Assembly (NCBI GenBank): GCA_000817105.1
Contig: JUEP01000011.1
Coordinates: 1 to 64,000, forward strand
Source of the DNA: a marine actinobacterium MedAcidi-G3
GTDB taxonomy: Bacteria; Actinomycetota; Acidimicrobiia; Acidimicrobiales; Poriferisodalaceae
Reading direction: 5' to 3'
DNA: 64,000 bases
A model generated the notes under the pieces. The model worked only from the letters and a program-made list of their open reading frames with translations, was not told the origin of the DNA and did not search any database. Within the stretch, counting starts at the first letter, position 1; each line of letters begins with the position of its first letter. The translations under genes and the position numbers were made by a program. Shown here piece after piece: positions 17,116-25,931 of this stretch.

Positions 17116-19434
17116 ATGAAGCCAGCTAAATCATCTATATTTCGACGGATGAGCGAAGCCGGTCTGCGTGGCCGGGGGACCGATGTCATAGGGCTTTTGT
17201 TACTTGTAGTCGCTGCTATTTCGCTGTTGGCACTTTTCGGCGACAAAGCAGGAATTGCCGGACGCCTACTAGAAAGCGCTATGAGTGTTCTGGTCGGGAT
17301 TTTCCGTTTCGTTGTCCCATTTGCCCTTTTGTTATGTGCCTATGCAATCTTGCGAGACAAAAATAGTGAGAGAACCTGGCGAATTGCCTTTGGAGGAGCT
17401 CTCACAAGTCTTGCCTCTTCGGGAATGGCTCATCTACTAGGTGATGCATCGGGTATCAGAACAACGCTGGAAGACCTGCAATCCTCAGGAGGAATCTTGG
17501 GGGCTTTGGTGGCTGAGCCACTCCGTGGAATCGTGGACGAACCGGGAGCTTGGGTCGTTTTGCTTTTAGGCGCCATGTTCGGGGTGCTCATTGTTACTGA
17601 TACGGGCTTGCGTCAGGTACTGGGCGCAGCAGCATGGACTGGACGTCTTGGGGCTAGGCAGCTTCGTCGCGGCTTTACTAGCTTGCAAAGCCTGGGTTCC
17701 GACCAAGCAGCATCAGAAAATGCGAAAAAGTACGGACATCCGTTACCCAAGATTTCAGCTCCAGCAAGTGAGCCTGTTGCCCTTGAAGCAGAAGTCGCTT
17801 CACCAAATGACGAGACCATAACTTTCGATGATGAAGACCCAAATCCGGAGTTCGATTCAGTAGATGAAGAAGAGCCTGGTCTTCGTTCACCTGTAGAGGA
17901 TGTTGACGAAGACGTTGAGAATCCTCCTGAACAGATGGAGATTGATTTAAGTACCAGACCAACTGGAGAATGGGAACTGCCTGGGCTTGAAAGCCTCGAA
18001 AGGTCAGGCTCTCAAGATGTTGACGAGCGTCTTTTGCAGAATGGCGCCCGTAACCTTGAAGCGGCACTTGCCAGTCACGGTGTCGAAACAAGAGTTACCG
18101 GGATGGAAGTCGGCCCGACAGTTACTCGATACGAATTGTCGCTCGGGAAAGGGGTCAAGGTCTCTCGAGTTACTAGCTTGCATAAAGATATTGCTTACGC
18201 AATGGCTTCCGCCGATGTTCGAATCCTTGCGCCAATCCCAGGTCGCTCAGCCATTGGAGTAGAAGTACCCAACACCGATCGTCACCTTGTTGCTCTGGGC
18301 GACATCCTTTGCACTAAAACAGCGTTGGACGCTCAACACCCATTGGAAGTAGCCCTGGGTCAGGACATCTCTGGAAATGCTGTCATGGCCAATCTCGCCT
18401 CAATGCCACATGTGCTGATTGCAGGCGCAACTGGAGCTGGTAAATCTTCCTGTATTAACTCGGTGATTACATCGTTGCTCATGCGAACCACTCCAGACGA
18501 GGTGCGCATGATCCTGATCGATCCTAAGCGGGTCGAACTAGGTCAGTATGATCGTCTTCCCCACCTGCTCACCCAAGTTGTGACGAATCCCAAAAAAGCG
18601 GCGAACGCGTTGTCCTGGGCCGTCAAAGAAATGGAACGCAGATACGACGTTCTTTCCGAAATAGGGTTTCGTGACATAACTGGGTACAACGCTGCCTATG
18701 ACGAAGGTCGCCTTGCTTCGGACTTGAATGAAGAGCGCGAATTCGAACGGATGTCCTTTGTCGTGGTTGTCGTGGACGAATTAAACGACCTCATGATGGT
18801 CGCAGCCCGAGACGTAGAAGATTCGATTACTCGATTAGCGCAAATGGCCAGAGCGGTAGGAATCCATTTGGTTATCGCTACCCAACGTCCATCGGTAAAC
18901 GTAATAACTGGAGTTATTAAAGCAAACATCCCGTCGCGTATGGCTTTCGCCGTTTCAAGCCTTGCCGACAGCCGCGTCATCCTCGATCAACCGGGCGCTG
19001 AGCGGCTAATAGGCAAAGGCGACATGCTAGTTCTGGGATCGAACAGCAGCGTTGCTCAACGCGTTCAGGGATGTTGGGTTGGGGAAGCAGAGATACATCA
19101 AGTTGTAGCTCATTGGCGAAGACAAGCCCCCAACACTAACTACATTGACGGGGTCGAAGGAGCAGATGAGCGTGGCCCAGCCCTCATACCGGGGGGTTCA
19201 TCTGGCGACGACGGAGACGACGAACTAATGATGCAGGCGATGACGATTATCGTAGACACCCAACTGGGGTCAACTTCGATGCTCCAGCGCAAACTTAAGG
19301 TCGGGTTCGCGCGAGCTGGCCGGCTTATGGACTTGCTGGAGCAGCGAGGAGTCGTAGGGCCCTCCATCGGTTCAAAAGCGCGTGATGTGTTGATGACCCA
19401 AGAAGAATTAGACGCATTGCTCGCTGACCGTTGA
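17116..19434 (+). CDS. ftsK: DNA translocase FtsK/SpoIIIE
   Basis: FtsK is the septum-anchored ATPase that pumps chromosomal DNA into daughter cells. Residues 20-165 hold about four membrane segments, and 200-300 form an acidic linker. The motor domain follows, with Walker A GATGAGKSS (Lys443) and Walker B VVVVVDELND (Asp554); most homologues have DEFADLM here, so the Phe-Ala is Leu-Asn. Residues 705-772 are the winged-helix gamma domain (STSMLQRKLKVGFARAGRLMD) that reads polar chromosomal sequences. The length of 772 is within the usual range. No SD is evident. In many actinobacteria the next gene toward recA is rimO; here 32 kb intervenes. Confidence 0.96.
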   Translation: MKPAKSSIFRRMSEAGLRGRGTDVIGLLLLVVAAISLLALFGDKAGIAGRLLESAMSVLVGIFRFVVPFALLLCAYAILRDKNSERTWRIAFGGALTSLASSGMAHLLGDASGIRTTLEDLQSSGGILGALVAEPLRGIVDEPGAWVVLLLGAMFGVLIVTDTGLRQVLGAAAWTGRLGARQLRRGFTSLQSLGSDQAASENAKKYGHPLPKISAPASEPVALEAEVASPNDETITFDDEDPNPEFDSVDEEEPGLRSPVEDVDEDVENPPEQMEIDLSTRPTGEWELPGLESLERSGSQDVDERLLQNGARNLEAALASHGVETRVTGMEVGPTVTRYELSLGKGVKVSRVTSLHKDIAYAMASADVRILAPIPGRSAIGVEVPNTDRHLVALGDILCTKTALDAQHPLEVALGQDISGNAVMANLASMPHVLIAGATGAGKSSCINSVITSLLMRTTPDEVRMILIDPKRVELGQYDRLPHLLTQVVTNPKKAANALSWAVKEMERRYDVLSEIGFRDITGYNAAYDEGRLASDLNEEREFERMSFVVVVVDELNDLMMVAARDVEDSITRLAQMARAVGIHLVIATQRPSVNVITGVIKANIPSRMAFAVSSLADSRVILDQPGAERLIGKGDMLVLGSNSSVAQRVQGCWVGEAEIHQVVAHWRRQAPNTNYIDGVEGADERGPALIPGGSSGDDGDDELMMQAMTIIVDTQLGSTSMLQRKLKVGFARAGRLMDLLEQRGVVGPSIGSKARDVLMTQEELDALLADR

Positions 19435-19460
19435 GGTAGCCCGACCACAATTGCTGGCGC

Positions 19461-19472
19461 TAATCTCATTCA
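19461..19472 (+). promoter_or_regulatory. Leaderless-type -10 element for SMP-30 gene 1
   Basis: TAATCT at 19461-19466, exactly six bases before the ATG at 19473, in the 38-base gap after ftsK. No SD. Confidence 0.55.
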
Positions 19473-20381
19473 ATGAGTGATTATGACGTTGTAGCCACAG
19501 GCTTGCAGTTTCCCGAGGGCCCAGTTTGTATGGCTGATGGATCAGTGTTGTTGGTGGAAATCAAACGGGGGACCATATCTCGCATTGATCCCGATAACGG
19601 ATCTGTTGAAGTAGTGGCACAACCTGGAGGTGGACCAAATGGTGCCGCTGTGGGACCTGATGGTGCTCTTTACGTATGTAACAACGGAGGATTTCTATGG
19701 GGGGAGACCCGAGGGCTGACTGTCCCCGGCTTGGTTCCAGATGATTATTCGTCAGGACGCATTGAACGCATCGATATAAATACCGGGCAAGTTGAGGTTC
19801 TTTATTCAGAAGTGGATGGCGTCCCATTAAAGGGTCCGAATGATCTGATGTTTGATTCGAGCGGAGGATTTTGGTTCACCGATCATGGTAAGACTCGTGC
19901 CCGGACTAGAGATCGGGGTGGTCTCTACTATGGCCGGGCTGACGGTTCTTTCGTTAAAGAAGTTTCGTTCCCTCTCGATGGACCGAATGGTGTTGGTTTA
20001 TCGCCAGAAGAGGACAGAGTTTATGTGGCGGAGACGCATCAAGGGTCAGTCCTTTACTGGGATTTAGCAGGTCATGGAGAGTTAGCTGGATCACCCCATG
20101 GGCGTTTCTTAGCTCGGCCTGCTGGTCGAAAACTTTTTGACTCTCTAGCCATGGATGCTCAAGGAAATGTGAGCGTCGCAACTATCCAGACTGGCGGGAT
20201 TAGTACCTTTACTCCAGAGGGAGAGGAACTCGACTTTTTCTCGGTTGATGACCCGCTTTGCACCAATATCTGTTTCGGTGGACCAGACTTGCGGACGGCA
20301 TTCATAACTCTGTCAGGAACCGGAAAGTTGATACGCACCGAGTGGTCCCGCCCGGGGCTGGCCTTACCATTCTCAAGCTAA
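19473..20381 (+). CDS. SMP-30/gluconolactonase-family lactonase (copy 1)
   Basis: A 302-residue six-bladed beta-propeller of the SMP-30/LRE family, metal-dependent hydrolases that open lactones. Metal-site segments are visible in order: FPEGP (Glu15), GPNDLMFDSSGGFWFTDHG (Asn), DGPNGVGLSPEEDRVYVAET and FDSLAMDAQGNVSVAT (Asp). It is the first gene of the accessory block after ftsK and stands alone on its strand, ending 8 bases from the convergent MBL-fold gene. Its substrate is unknown; a lactone made by one of the Baeyer-Villiger enzymes in the window is possible. Confidence 0.82.
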   Translation: MSDYDVVATGLQFPEGPVCMADGSVLLVEIKRGTISRIDPDNGSVEVVAQPGGGPNGAAVGPDGALYVCNNGGFLWGETRGLTVPGLVPDDYSSGRIERIDINTGQVEVLYSEVDGVPLKGPNDLMFDSSGGFWFTDHGKTRARTRDRGGLYYGRADGSFVKEVSFPLDGPNGVGLSPEEDRVYVAETHQGSVLYWDLAGHGELAGSPHGRFLARPAGRKLFDSLAMDAQGNVSVATIQTGGISTFTPEGEELDFFSVDDPLCTNICFGGPDLRTAFITLSGTGKLIRTEWSRPGLALPFSS

Positions 20382-20389
20382 GTCCTTGG

Positions 20390-21334
20390 CTAGGCGACAC
20401 AATGAGGGAGTTGGCCGCCATTGAGAATGACCATGTCAGCGATTGCAGACTCGACGCCGACCCAATCGTAGGTAGCTTCGGGATTCTCGCGATATGCGAT
20501 ATGGAGGTTCCCTGCTAGCCGCTCGCTATCGGTCAGGTGTTCGAATTCCCCAAGATCGGTCGTTAATGCCTGTTCGACTGGAGATCGTCCAAAGCGCACT
20601 CCTTGTGCTGCTGTCTCTTGCACGAATTCAAGGTAGGTCCGCTGACTCGTCAAGACTTCTTCGATTTCTGATCCAGAAAATGCTGGGCCGTGACCGGGAA
20701 CGATCACCTCGGCACCCTTGGCTTCTATAACGGTGAGAGCTTCGAGGGTTCCTTTTACCGATCCGAACAGAGCGAACGGAGTACCGCCATGAAAGATCAA
20801 ATCGCCGGTAAAGAGAACTCCTTTACTGGGTAACCAGGCCAAAATGTCACCTTCGGTATGGGCGACGAAACCTAAATCAAATAATTCAATTTCTATTCCG
20901 TCGAGATAAATCTTGGTGCTTCCCTCAAAAGTGATGTCTGGTGCACGAAATTGGAGATCTCCCCACTCCACAGATGGAAACGCCGATCGATAGTCGGGGA
21001 TACCCGTGGCCATCATGACGTCTCGACAAGAAGTGTGACTGATGATGGCAGCATCCGGAAATAGATAGTTACCGTGAGTGTGGTCTGCGTGGTGATGAGT
21101 GTTTACCAACAACGTAACTGGATTGGGTGTTACCGAAGCTATTGCAGCTATGTAGGCCCGGTTTCGAAGTTCAGTTGAAGTGGTATCAATACTGACCACT
21201 CCGCTTGTGCCCACTATGAATCCGGTGTTGTTGATAAACCACGTTCCATCTGGTTGCACATAGCTAAACACATCAGGAGCTACCTCGTTTAATAGCCCCG
21301 GGCCAAGGTGGTTGTGTAAGTGATTCGTGCTCAT
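20390..21334 (-). CDS. MBL-fold metallo-hydrolase
   Basis: A 314-residue metallo-beta-lactamase-fold hydrolase. The HxHxDH zinc motif is His80, His82, Asp84 and His85 (NTHHHADHTHGN); the later metal ligands lie in FTGDLIFHGGTP and PGHGPAF. The overall pattern resembles cyclase/dehydrase-type or quinoprotein-relay MBL proteins found beside catabolic genes. The substrate is not identifiable. It is divergent from P450 gene 1 across a 48-base gap. The ATG at 21334 is preceded at six bases by TAAGAT. Confidence 0.8.
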   Translation of the reverse strand: MSTNHLHNHLGPGLLNEVAPDVFSYVQPDGTWFINNTGFIVGTSGVVSIDTTSTELRNRAYIAAIASVTPNPVTLLVNTHHHADHTHGNYLFPDAAIISHTSCRDVMMATGIPDYRSAFPSVEWGDLQFRAPDITFEGSTKIYLDGIEIELFDLGFVAHTEGDILAWLPSKGVLFTGDLIFHGGTPFALFGSVKGTLEALTVIEAKGAEVIVPGHGPAFSGSEIEEVLTSQRTYLEFVQETAAQGVRFGRSPVEQALTTDLGEFEHLTDSERLAGNLHIAYRENPEATYDWVGVESAIADMVILNGGQLPHCVA

Positions 21335-21346
21335 AAACAGATCTTA
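21335..21346 (-). promoter_or_regulatory. Leaderless-type -10 element for the MBL-fold gene
   Basis: On the minus strand TAAGAT (21346-21341) lies six bases before the ATG at 21334. No SD is present. Confidence 0.55.
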
Positions 21347-21370
21347 CGGGCACCGCTAGCTTCCACGATC

Positions 21371-21382
21371 TACGCTTATGGA
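21371..21382 (+). promoter_or_regulatory. Leaderless-type -10 element for P450 gene 1
   Basis: TACGCT at 21371-21376, six bases before the ATG at 21383. It supports 21383 as the true start over the upstream ATG at 21320, which would overlap the divergent gene. Confidence 0.5.
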
Positions 21383-22570
21383 ATGAGCATTGCCTCCAAC
21401 CATGAACGCGACTTAGACGTATTCGGTTCGGAATATGTCCAAGAAGCCCCGAAAGTCTGGAAACGATTACGTTCCGAGTGTCCTGTGGCCCATACTCCGC
21501 TCAATGGAGGAGGCTGGCTTCCTACGAGCTACGAGAATATTTCTTCGGTCGCATATGACACTGAGAAATTTTCGTCCCGAGACATAGGCGTGGCGGCTAC
21601 CCCAGAAGGTGTAAGCCTGCTTGTTGCGCCTCCAATTACTTCAGATCCACCTTTTCACACTGAAGCTCGACAAATGCTGCTGCCTTACTTCTCACCCAAA
21701 TCGGTCGAAGCAATGCGAGACATAACGCGGAGTATTGCTATAGAACTACTTGATTCGATTGACCCGTCAGATGTTGTCGATGCAGCCGAGCAATACGCCA
21801 GGTACATACCAGTTCGAGTTATTGGAGCGATGATCGGCCTGCCGGAAGACGACTGTGAGATGTTCACTCGGTGGGCAACGGATATTTTGCAAAGCCATCC
21901 CGAAACGGAGTGGGAGCGTTTAAGCACAGCAACCAAGGAAATTCTTGCCTACTTCGACCAGACAATTGCGGACCGTCGGGCCAACCCTCGTGACGACTTA
22001 ATAAGCAAACTCCAAGCAGAGACGCTTCCTAATGGCGACCCGCTTACCGACAAACATATTTTGGGAACATGTTTTTTGTTGCTAGTCGCTGGTATCGACA
22101 CCACATGGAGCTCGATAGCGTCGAATCTGCTTCACTTGGCTGAGCATGAAGGTGATCGACGACGATTGGTAGAAGAGCCTGAGCTGATTCCTACGGCAGT
22201 GGAAGAGTTTTTGCGGGCTTATTCACCGGTAACGATGGCACGTGTAGCTGCCGAGGATACTGAAATTGCTGGTTGTCCAGTCATGGCCGGAGACAAAGTG
22301 TTTTTACCCTTTGGGGCCAGTAATCGTGATCCGGATATGTTTGATCGCCCGGATGAGGTAGTTATTGACCGGCAAGAAAATCGGCACTTTGCGTTTGGGA
22401 TTGGTATCCACCGTTGCTTGGGGTCAAACCTGGCCCGAATGGAGCTTGTGGTCGCAATGGAAGAGTGGCTAAAGCGCTTTCCAGAGTTCTCGTTAGCTGA
22501 AGAGTCTGAGGTTCAGTGGGGCGGAACTCAGGTTCGGGGCCCACGTTCTGTTCCACTTCGGATTGGTTAA
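21383..22570 (+). CDS. Cytochrome P450 (copy 1)
   Basis: A soluble class-I-type bacterial P450 of 395 residues. The I-helix oxygen-activation motif is AGIDTTW, the K-helix ExxR is EFLR, and the haem loop FGIGIHRCLGSNLAR has the thiolate Cys345. DPPFHTEARQ, typical of the CYP family B-C region, is also present. It would hydroxylate a hydrophobic substrate using electrons from a ferredoxin; no ferredoxin or reductase gene is seen nearby. It is strongly similar over its C-terminal third to the P450 at 40557-41762. The stop codon is 1 base from the convergent MFS gene. Confidence 0.93.
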   Translation: MSIASNHERDLDVFGSEYVQEAPKVWKRLRSECPVAHTPLNGGGWLPTSYENISSVAYDTEKFSSRDIGVAATPEGVSLLVAPPITSDPPFHTEARQMLLPYFSPKSVEAMRDITRSIAIELLDSIDPSDVVDAAEQYARYIPVRVIGAMIGLPEDDCEMFTRWATDILQSHPETEWERLSTATKEILAYFDQTIADRRANPRDDLISKLQAETLPNGDPLTDKHILGTCFLLLVAGIDTTWSSIASNLLHLAEHEGDRRRLVEEPELIPTAVEEFLRAYSPVTMARVAAEDTEIAGCPVMAGDKVFLPFGASNRDPDMFDRPDEVVIDRQENRHFAFGIGIHRCLGSNLARMELVVAMEEWLKRFPEFSLAEESEVQWGGTQVRGPRSVPLRIG

Positions 22571-22571
22571 G

Positions 22572-23798
22572 TTACTGCAGGTTCAAATGCTCGGCATTGT
22601 TTTTACGAACCATCGTGACTACAACCACGACAGCAAGTGATGTGTATAGGGCGTAACCGACGGCAAGCGGAGTAACGGTTGAAGTTATTTGGCGATCAAT
22701 TATTGCTCCAAGCAGGGCGCCGACAGCAAGGGTTATGAATCCGATTGTGGAGGCTGCGGTACCAGCTAGGGCTTCCATAGGCTCTAGAGCCATGGTCGTC
22801 ATAGTGGGCATCATCACCACCATGGCAGCTATTTGAGCTGTCATCAGAACCATCCAGGCGCCGACGGGCGGAACACCACCGGTCGAAAGAGCCAGGATCA
22901 GCATCAGTAAGCTGACTGCCAGTTGGAAAGCTAGTGCACTGTGACCGAGGCGCCTTGCGCCGATTCGGCCTACAAGCCGAGATCCTGTAAGGGCTACAGC
23001 AGCCATAACGCCCATAGTGATACTGAAATAAGGAACGAACCAAGTTGGCTTTTGAAAAATTTCGCTGATTATTAGCTCGGAGCTACTCAAGAAACTATAG
23101 AAAGCCCCGCCTGAGAAAAGAAGGGTGAGTGCATAACCAATAGTCACTCGACTTTTGAAAACTACGGTGAGTCCTTGTTTCGTTGCAGAGAAGCTTAGGT
23201 CGCGTCGATTCGCAGTATCTAGTGACTCTGTAATTCTGAGAGACCAGCCCCAAATGATGATGGCGATAAGCAAGCCGAACAGCATCGTTAAGCGCCAAGA
23301 TCCTCCTCCTCGGACAAGAAGGTCGCCAATCACTGGAGCTAAGACTGGTCCAGCAAAAAAAATTGTTTGAACTATCGCCATGACCCGCGCCATGTCGTCG
23401 CCTTCAAATCTGTCGCGAATCATGGCCTGGCTAATAGTTCGAGGTGCCGCGCAACCGATTCCCCAGAGCACTCTGGAAACTAGAAGAAAGCCCAGGTTCG
23501 GTGCCAGCGTGGATCCAAGCGCTCCTAAAGCGAACAGGGCAATCCCGGCTCTTAGGACGGGTATCCGTCCATAAGTGTCTGACAAGGGTCCGTAGACAGG
23601 CATTCCGATAGCCATGCCGACGAAAATGCAGGTGATTGTCAGCCCCGGCAGGTTCGAGGTCGGTTCCATTCCGAACGAAGAACGCAAATCGGCGAATGCG
23701 GGAAGGAGCATGTCTATCGATAACGCGATTGCGCTAGTCAAAAGAGCCGTAAACGCGATGAACTCGCGATCACCTTGTACGCGAACGGGATGCTTCAT
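22572..23798 (-). CDS. Bcr/CflA-type MFS exporter
   Basis: A 408-residue transporter with about twelve hydrophobic segments and the MFS motif-A segment GPLSDTYGRIPVLRAG between the second and third helices. The N-terminal LLPAFADLRSSF and the 12-helix layout resemble the drug:proton antiporters of the Bcr/CflA group. It begins 1 base after the stop of the serine hydrolase gene, so PhyH, serine hydrolase and exporter form a three-gene unit. The export substrate could be a product or intermediate of those enzymes, which is inference. Confidence 0.85.
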   Translation of the reverse strand: MKHPVRVQGDREFIAFTALLTSAIALSIDMLLPAFADLRSSFGMEPTSNLPGLTITCIFVGMAIGMPVYGPLSDTYGRIPVLRAGIALFALGALGSTLAPNLGFLLVSRVLWGIGCAAPRTISQAMIRDRFEGDDMARVMAIVQTIFFAGPVLAPVIGDLLVRGGGSWRLTMLFGLLIAIIIWGWSLRITESLDTANRRDLSFSATKQGLTVVFKSRVTIGYALTLLFSGGAFYSFLSSSELIISEIFQKPTWFVPYFSITMGVMAAVALTGSRLVGRIGARRLGHSALAFQLAVSLLMLILALSTGGVPPVGAWMVLMTAQIAAMVVMMPTMTTMALEPMEALAGTAASTIGFITLAVGALLGAIIDRQITSTVTPLAVGYALYTSLAVVVVVTMVRKNNAEHLNLQ

Positions 23799-23799
23799 T

Positions 23800-24969
23800 C
23801 TAAGAAGTCATAGTTGCGTAGATAGCCCGTTCGAATTCCTCTAAAAGATCAGCGACTTGGGGAATCATAAAGGGAAGTGTCTGAGTCATTAAGAGAGCAC
23901 CAAATCCCAGTTTCGGATCTATCCAGAAGTGTGTGTTGTATAACCCCGCCCAACTAAGTGAGCCTTCTTTGCGGCCACGGTCAACAGGGTCCTCGTTTAT
24001 CTGAAATGTAAGACCCCAAGACTTGGGGATGCCAGGCATGAACTCAAAGTTGGCGCTTACCTTTTGATCATGGGATGTGACCGCTGCTACTCGTAGATCG
24101 TTCATATTGTTGCTCGACATCAATGAGATAGTCTCGGGCGAAAGCACACGCTGGGCGGCAAGCTCCCCGCCTCTTAAGAGCATTTGAACAAATTTTGCGT
24201 AATCGGTTGCTGTAGAAAATAGTCCTCCGCCGCCACTGTCGAATTCGGTCGGCCGTTTCTGTTTGTTCGACTCAAGAGCCGCCCAGCTGTCTTCTCTCAA
24301 TACGTGAATTGCCGCTTGACGGTCTTGCATGTCCGGACGACAGGTATAACCAGTGTCCACCAGTCCTAGGGGATCGAAAATCTCCTTCCTCATCCACTCG
24401 GCAAGTGACATGCCGGTCGCTGCTTCAAGTAGTTGACCCGCCCAATCGATCCCAATTCCGTATTCCCAACGCGTTCCGGGATCGAATGAAAGCGGCTGAC
24501 GTAATGAAGCCAGTTTTCCGCTGCCGGTCACCGGATTTCCAGTGTGCTCTTTCCACGCAGCCATATCAGAGTTCCAAACCTCGTAAGTAAACCCGGAGGT
24601 ATGGGTCAGGAGATTTCGCAGGGTCACTGGCTGATTTGGTGCACGGAGAATTGGCCCGCTTTCGTTAAAGCCATCGAGGACCCGGAGCTCCCCGAGCCAC
24701 GGGATTATCTCCGAAGCTGGCTGGTCGAGTTTTAATAAACCACGCTCAACAGCTTGCATGCATGCTGCACCGGCAATCGGTTTCGTCATTGAGGCGATTT
24801 GGAAGACCGTGTCGTTGGTCATCGGGCTTTGGGTCGTCTCGGATCTGACTCCGTGGCAACGAAGGCTTACTAACCCGTTTCGGTTGATCACAGCGGCCAC
24901 GGCCCCAGGAATAATGTTTTCCTCGACTGCTGGAGCGATGCAACTGTCGATTGCCTGACTTATTGACAC
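23800..24969 (-). CDS. Serine hydrolase, class C beta-lactamase / esterase family
   Basis: A beta-lactamase-like (class C/esterase EstB) serine hydrolase. The SxxK nucleophile is in ASMTKP (Ser60, Lys63 from the chosen start), and a Tyr motif WEYGIGIDW follows in the mid region. No signal peptide is visible, which favours a cytosolic esterase over an antibiotic-resistance enzyme. I chose GTG at 24969: it overlaps the upstream stop as TAGTG, gives 389 residues, and has GAGAGG about 10 bases before it. An ATG at 24990 is also possible, and the frame is open to 25104 inside the neighbour. Confidence 0.82.
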   Translation of the reverse strand: MSISQAIDSCIAPAVEENIIPGAVAAVINRNGLVSLRCHGVRSETTQSPMTNDTVFQIASMTKPIAGAACMQAVERGLLKLDQPASEIIPWLGELRVLDGFNESGPILRAPNQPVTLRNLLTHTSGFTYEVWNSDMAAWKEHTGNPVTGSGKLASLRQPLSFDPGTRWEYGIGIDWAGQLLEAATGMSLAEWMRKEIFDPLGLVDTGYTCRPDMQDRQAAIHVLREDSWAALESNKQKRPTEFDSGGGGLFSTATDYAKFVQMLLRGGELAAQRVLSPETISLMSSNNMNDLRVAAVTSHDQKVSANFEFMPGIPKSWGLTFQINEDPVDRGRKEGSLSWAGLYNTHFWIDPKLGFGALLMTQTLPFMIPQVADLLEEFERAIYATMTS

Positions 24970-25895
24970 TATTTCAGAGCCTCTCGCCATGGAGCCGAGT
25001 CGATTCCGTGGTAGCGGTCTTCCAAGGCGTCTACGAGTTCGGATGTCCAGAAGGGATGTCCGGGTTTTGGGGCGCCGAACAGAGCAAGTTCTTCGGGGGT
25101 GCAACTTGCAGCGAACTTAGACCAGGGACCACGATTAGCGTTTTGTTGAAAGCTGTCAAACCCGATCCACTCCTGATGCGCATGCTTAAAGGCAATGTTC
25201 ATTAAAAACCTTGAACCGCCTTCCCGGGTTAAGTTCACCCCCCGATGCCATACGTCGGTTCGGTAGACAAGATATGACCCTCGACGGCCCGCTGCGGATT
25301 GAGGTTGGGCACCGGGCGGAGAATCGCCGACACTGAGTATCTCAGTTGGCCCCACTCCGTCCTCAACATCGGAAAGATACAAAAATCCAAGCATGTTCCA
25401 CCAACCCGGTTCGATTCGATCGGGAACGATTGTGTGATTGCGATCTTGGTGGAAAGGCTGTTCGTAGTCGGTGACGCCGGTGTATTTTCCCCATATTCGA
25501 GCCTGATAGAGCCTGATGTCCTCTGAGCCCATCGCTCTTTGGGCGAAGTCAACTACTCGGGGATGGATTTGAAGCCGATTCAGAAGGTGAGAATCGTATG
25601 GAAAGAGAACATGCCCTAAGAACTGACGTAAACGAAATTCACTGCCAACAGCATCTTCTTCGTTAAGTCCGTGTGCCGATCCCTGGCGGGAAGGTTGATA
25701 ACGCTCATCGGTACTAGCAGTCTCGAAATGAGCAATCGCCTTTGGGTCGCCTGAATGGTAATCAGATGGATGGGGGAAATGTCCCCAAAGTTCTTCTACA
25801 GCTGCATCTATTTCCTCTGTAGGTACCAAGTCGTGGACAACAGTCCAACCTTGGGTTCGCCACTCTTCGACAGCTACTTCGATATCAGTACTCAC
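24969..25895 (-). CDS. Phytanoyl-CoA dioxygenase-family Fe(II)/2OG oxygenase (copy 1)
   Basis: A 308-residue PhyH-family non-haem iron oxygenase. The iron triad is His149 and Asp151 (FHQDRNH) plus His217 (VWHRGVN), with Arg229 placed to bind 2-oxoglutarate. Members hydroxylate acyl-CoAs or small natural products; the family name does not fix the substrate. The start is GTG at 25895, with a TAGTCT hexamer eight bases upstream on the minus strand. Its stop overlaps the start of the serine hydrolase, so the two are translationally coupled. Confidence 0.85.
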   Translation of the reverse strand: MSTDIEVAVEEWRTQGWTVVHDLVPTEEIDAAVEELWGHFPHPSDYHSGDPKAIAHFETASTDERYQPSRQGSAHGLNEEDAVGSEFRLRQFLGHVLFPYDSHLLNRLQIHPRVVDFAQRAMGSEDIRLYQARIWGKYTGVTDYEQPFHQDRNHTIVPDRIEPGWWNMLGFLYLSDVEDGVGPTEILSVGDSPPGAQPQSAAGRRGSYLVYRTDVWHRGVNLTREGGSRFLMNIAFKHAHQEWIGFDSFQQNANRGPWSKFAASCTPEELALFGAPKPGHPFWTSELVDALEDRYHGIDSAPWREALK

Positions 25896-25909
25896 TGTTG
25901 GGCAGACTA
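25896..25909 (-). promoter_or_regulatory. Possible near-leaderless -10 element for PhyH gene 1
   Basis: Minus-strand TAGTCT (25909-25904) lies eight bases before the GTG at 25895. The spacing is slightly longer than the six or seven seen elsewhere, so confidence is lower. Confidence 0.35.
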
Positions 25910-25931
25910 GTTGGATTCAAGCCACCTTAGG

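Noticed and set aside
23800-24969. Antibiotic-resistance beta-lactamase
   Set aside because: The SxxK fold is shared with esterases, there is no signal peptide, and it is coupled to an oxygenase gene, so resistance is not supported.
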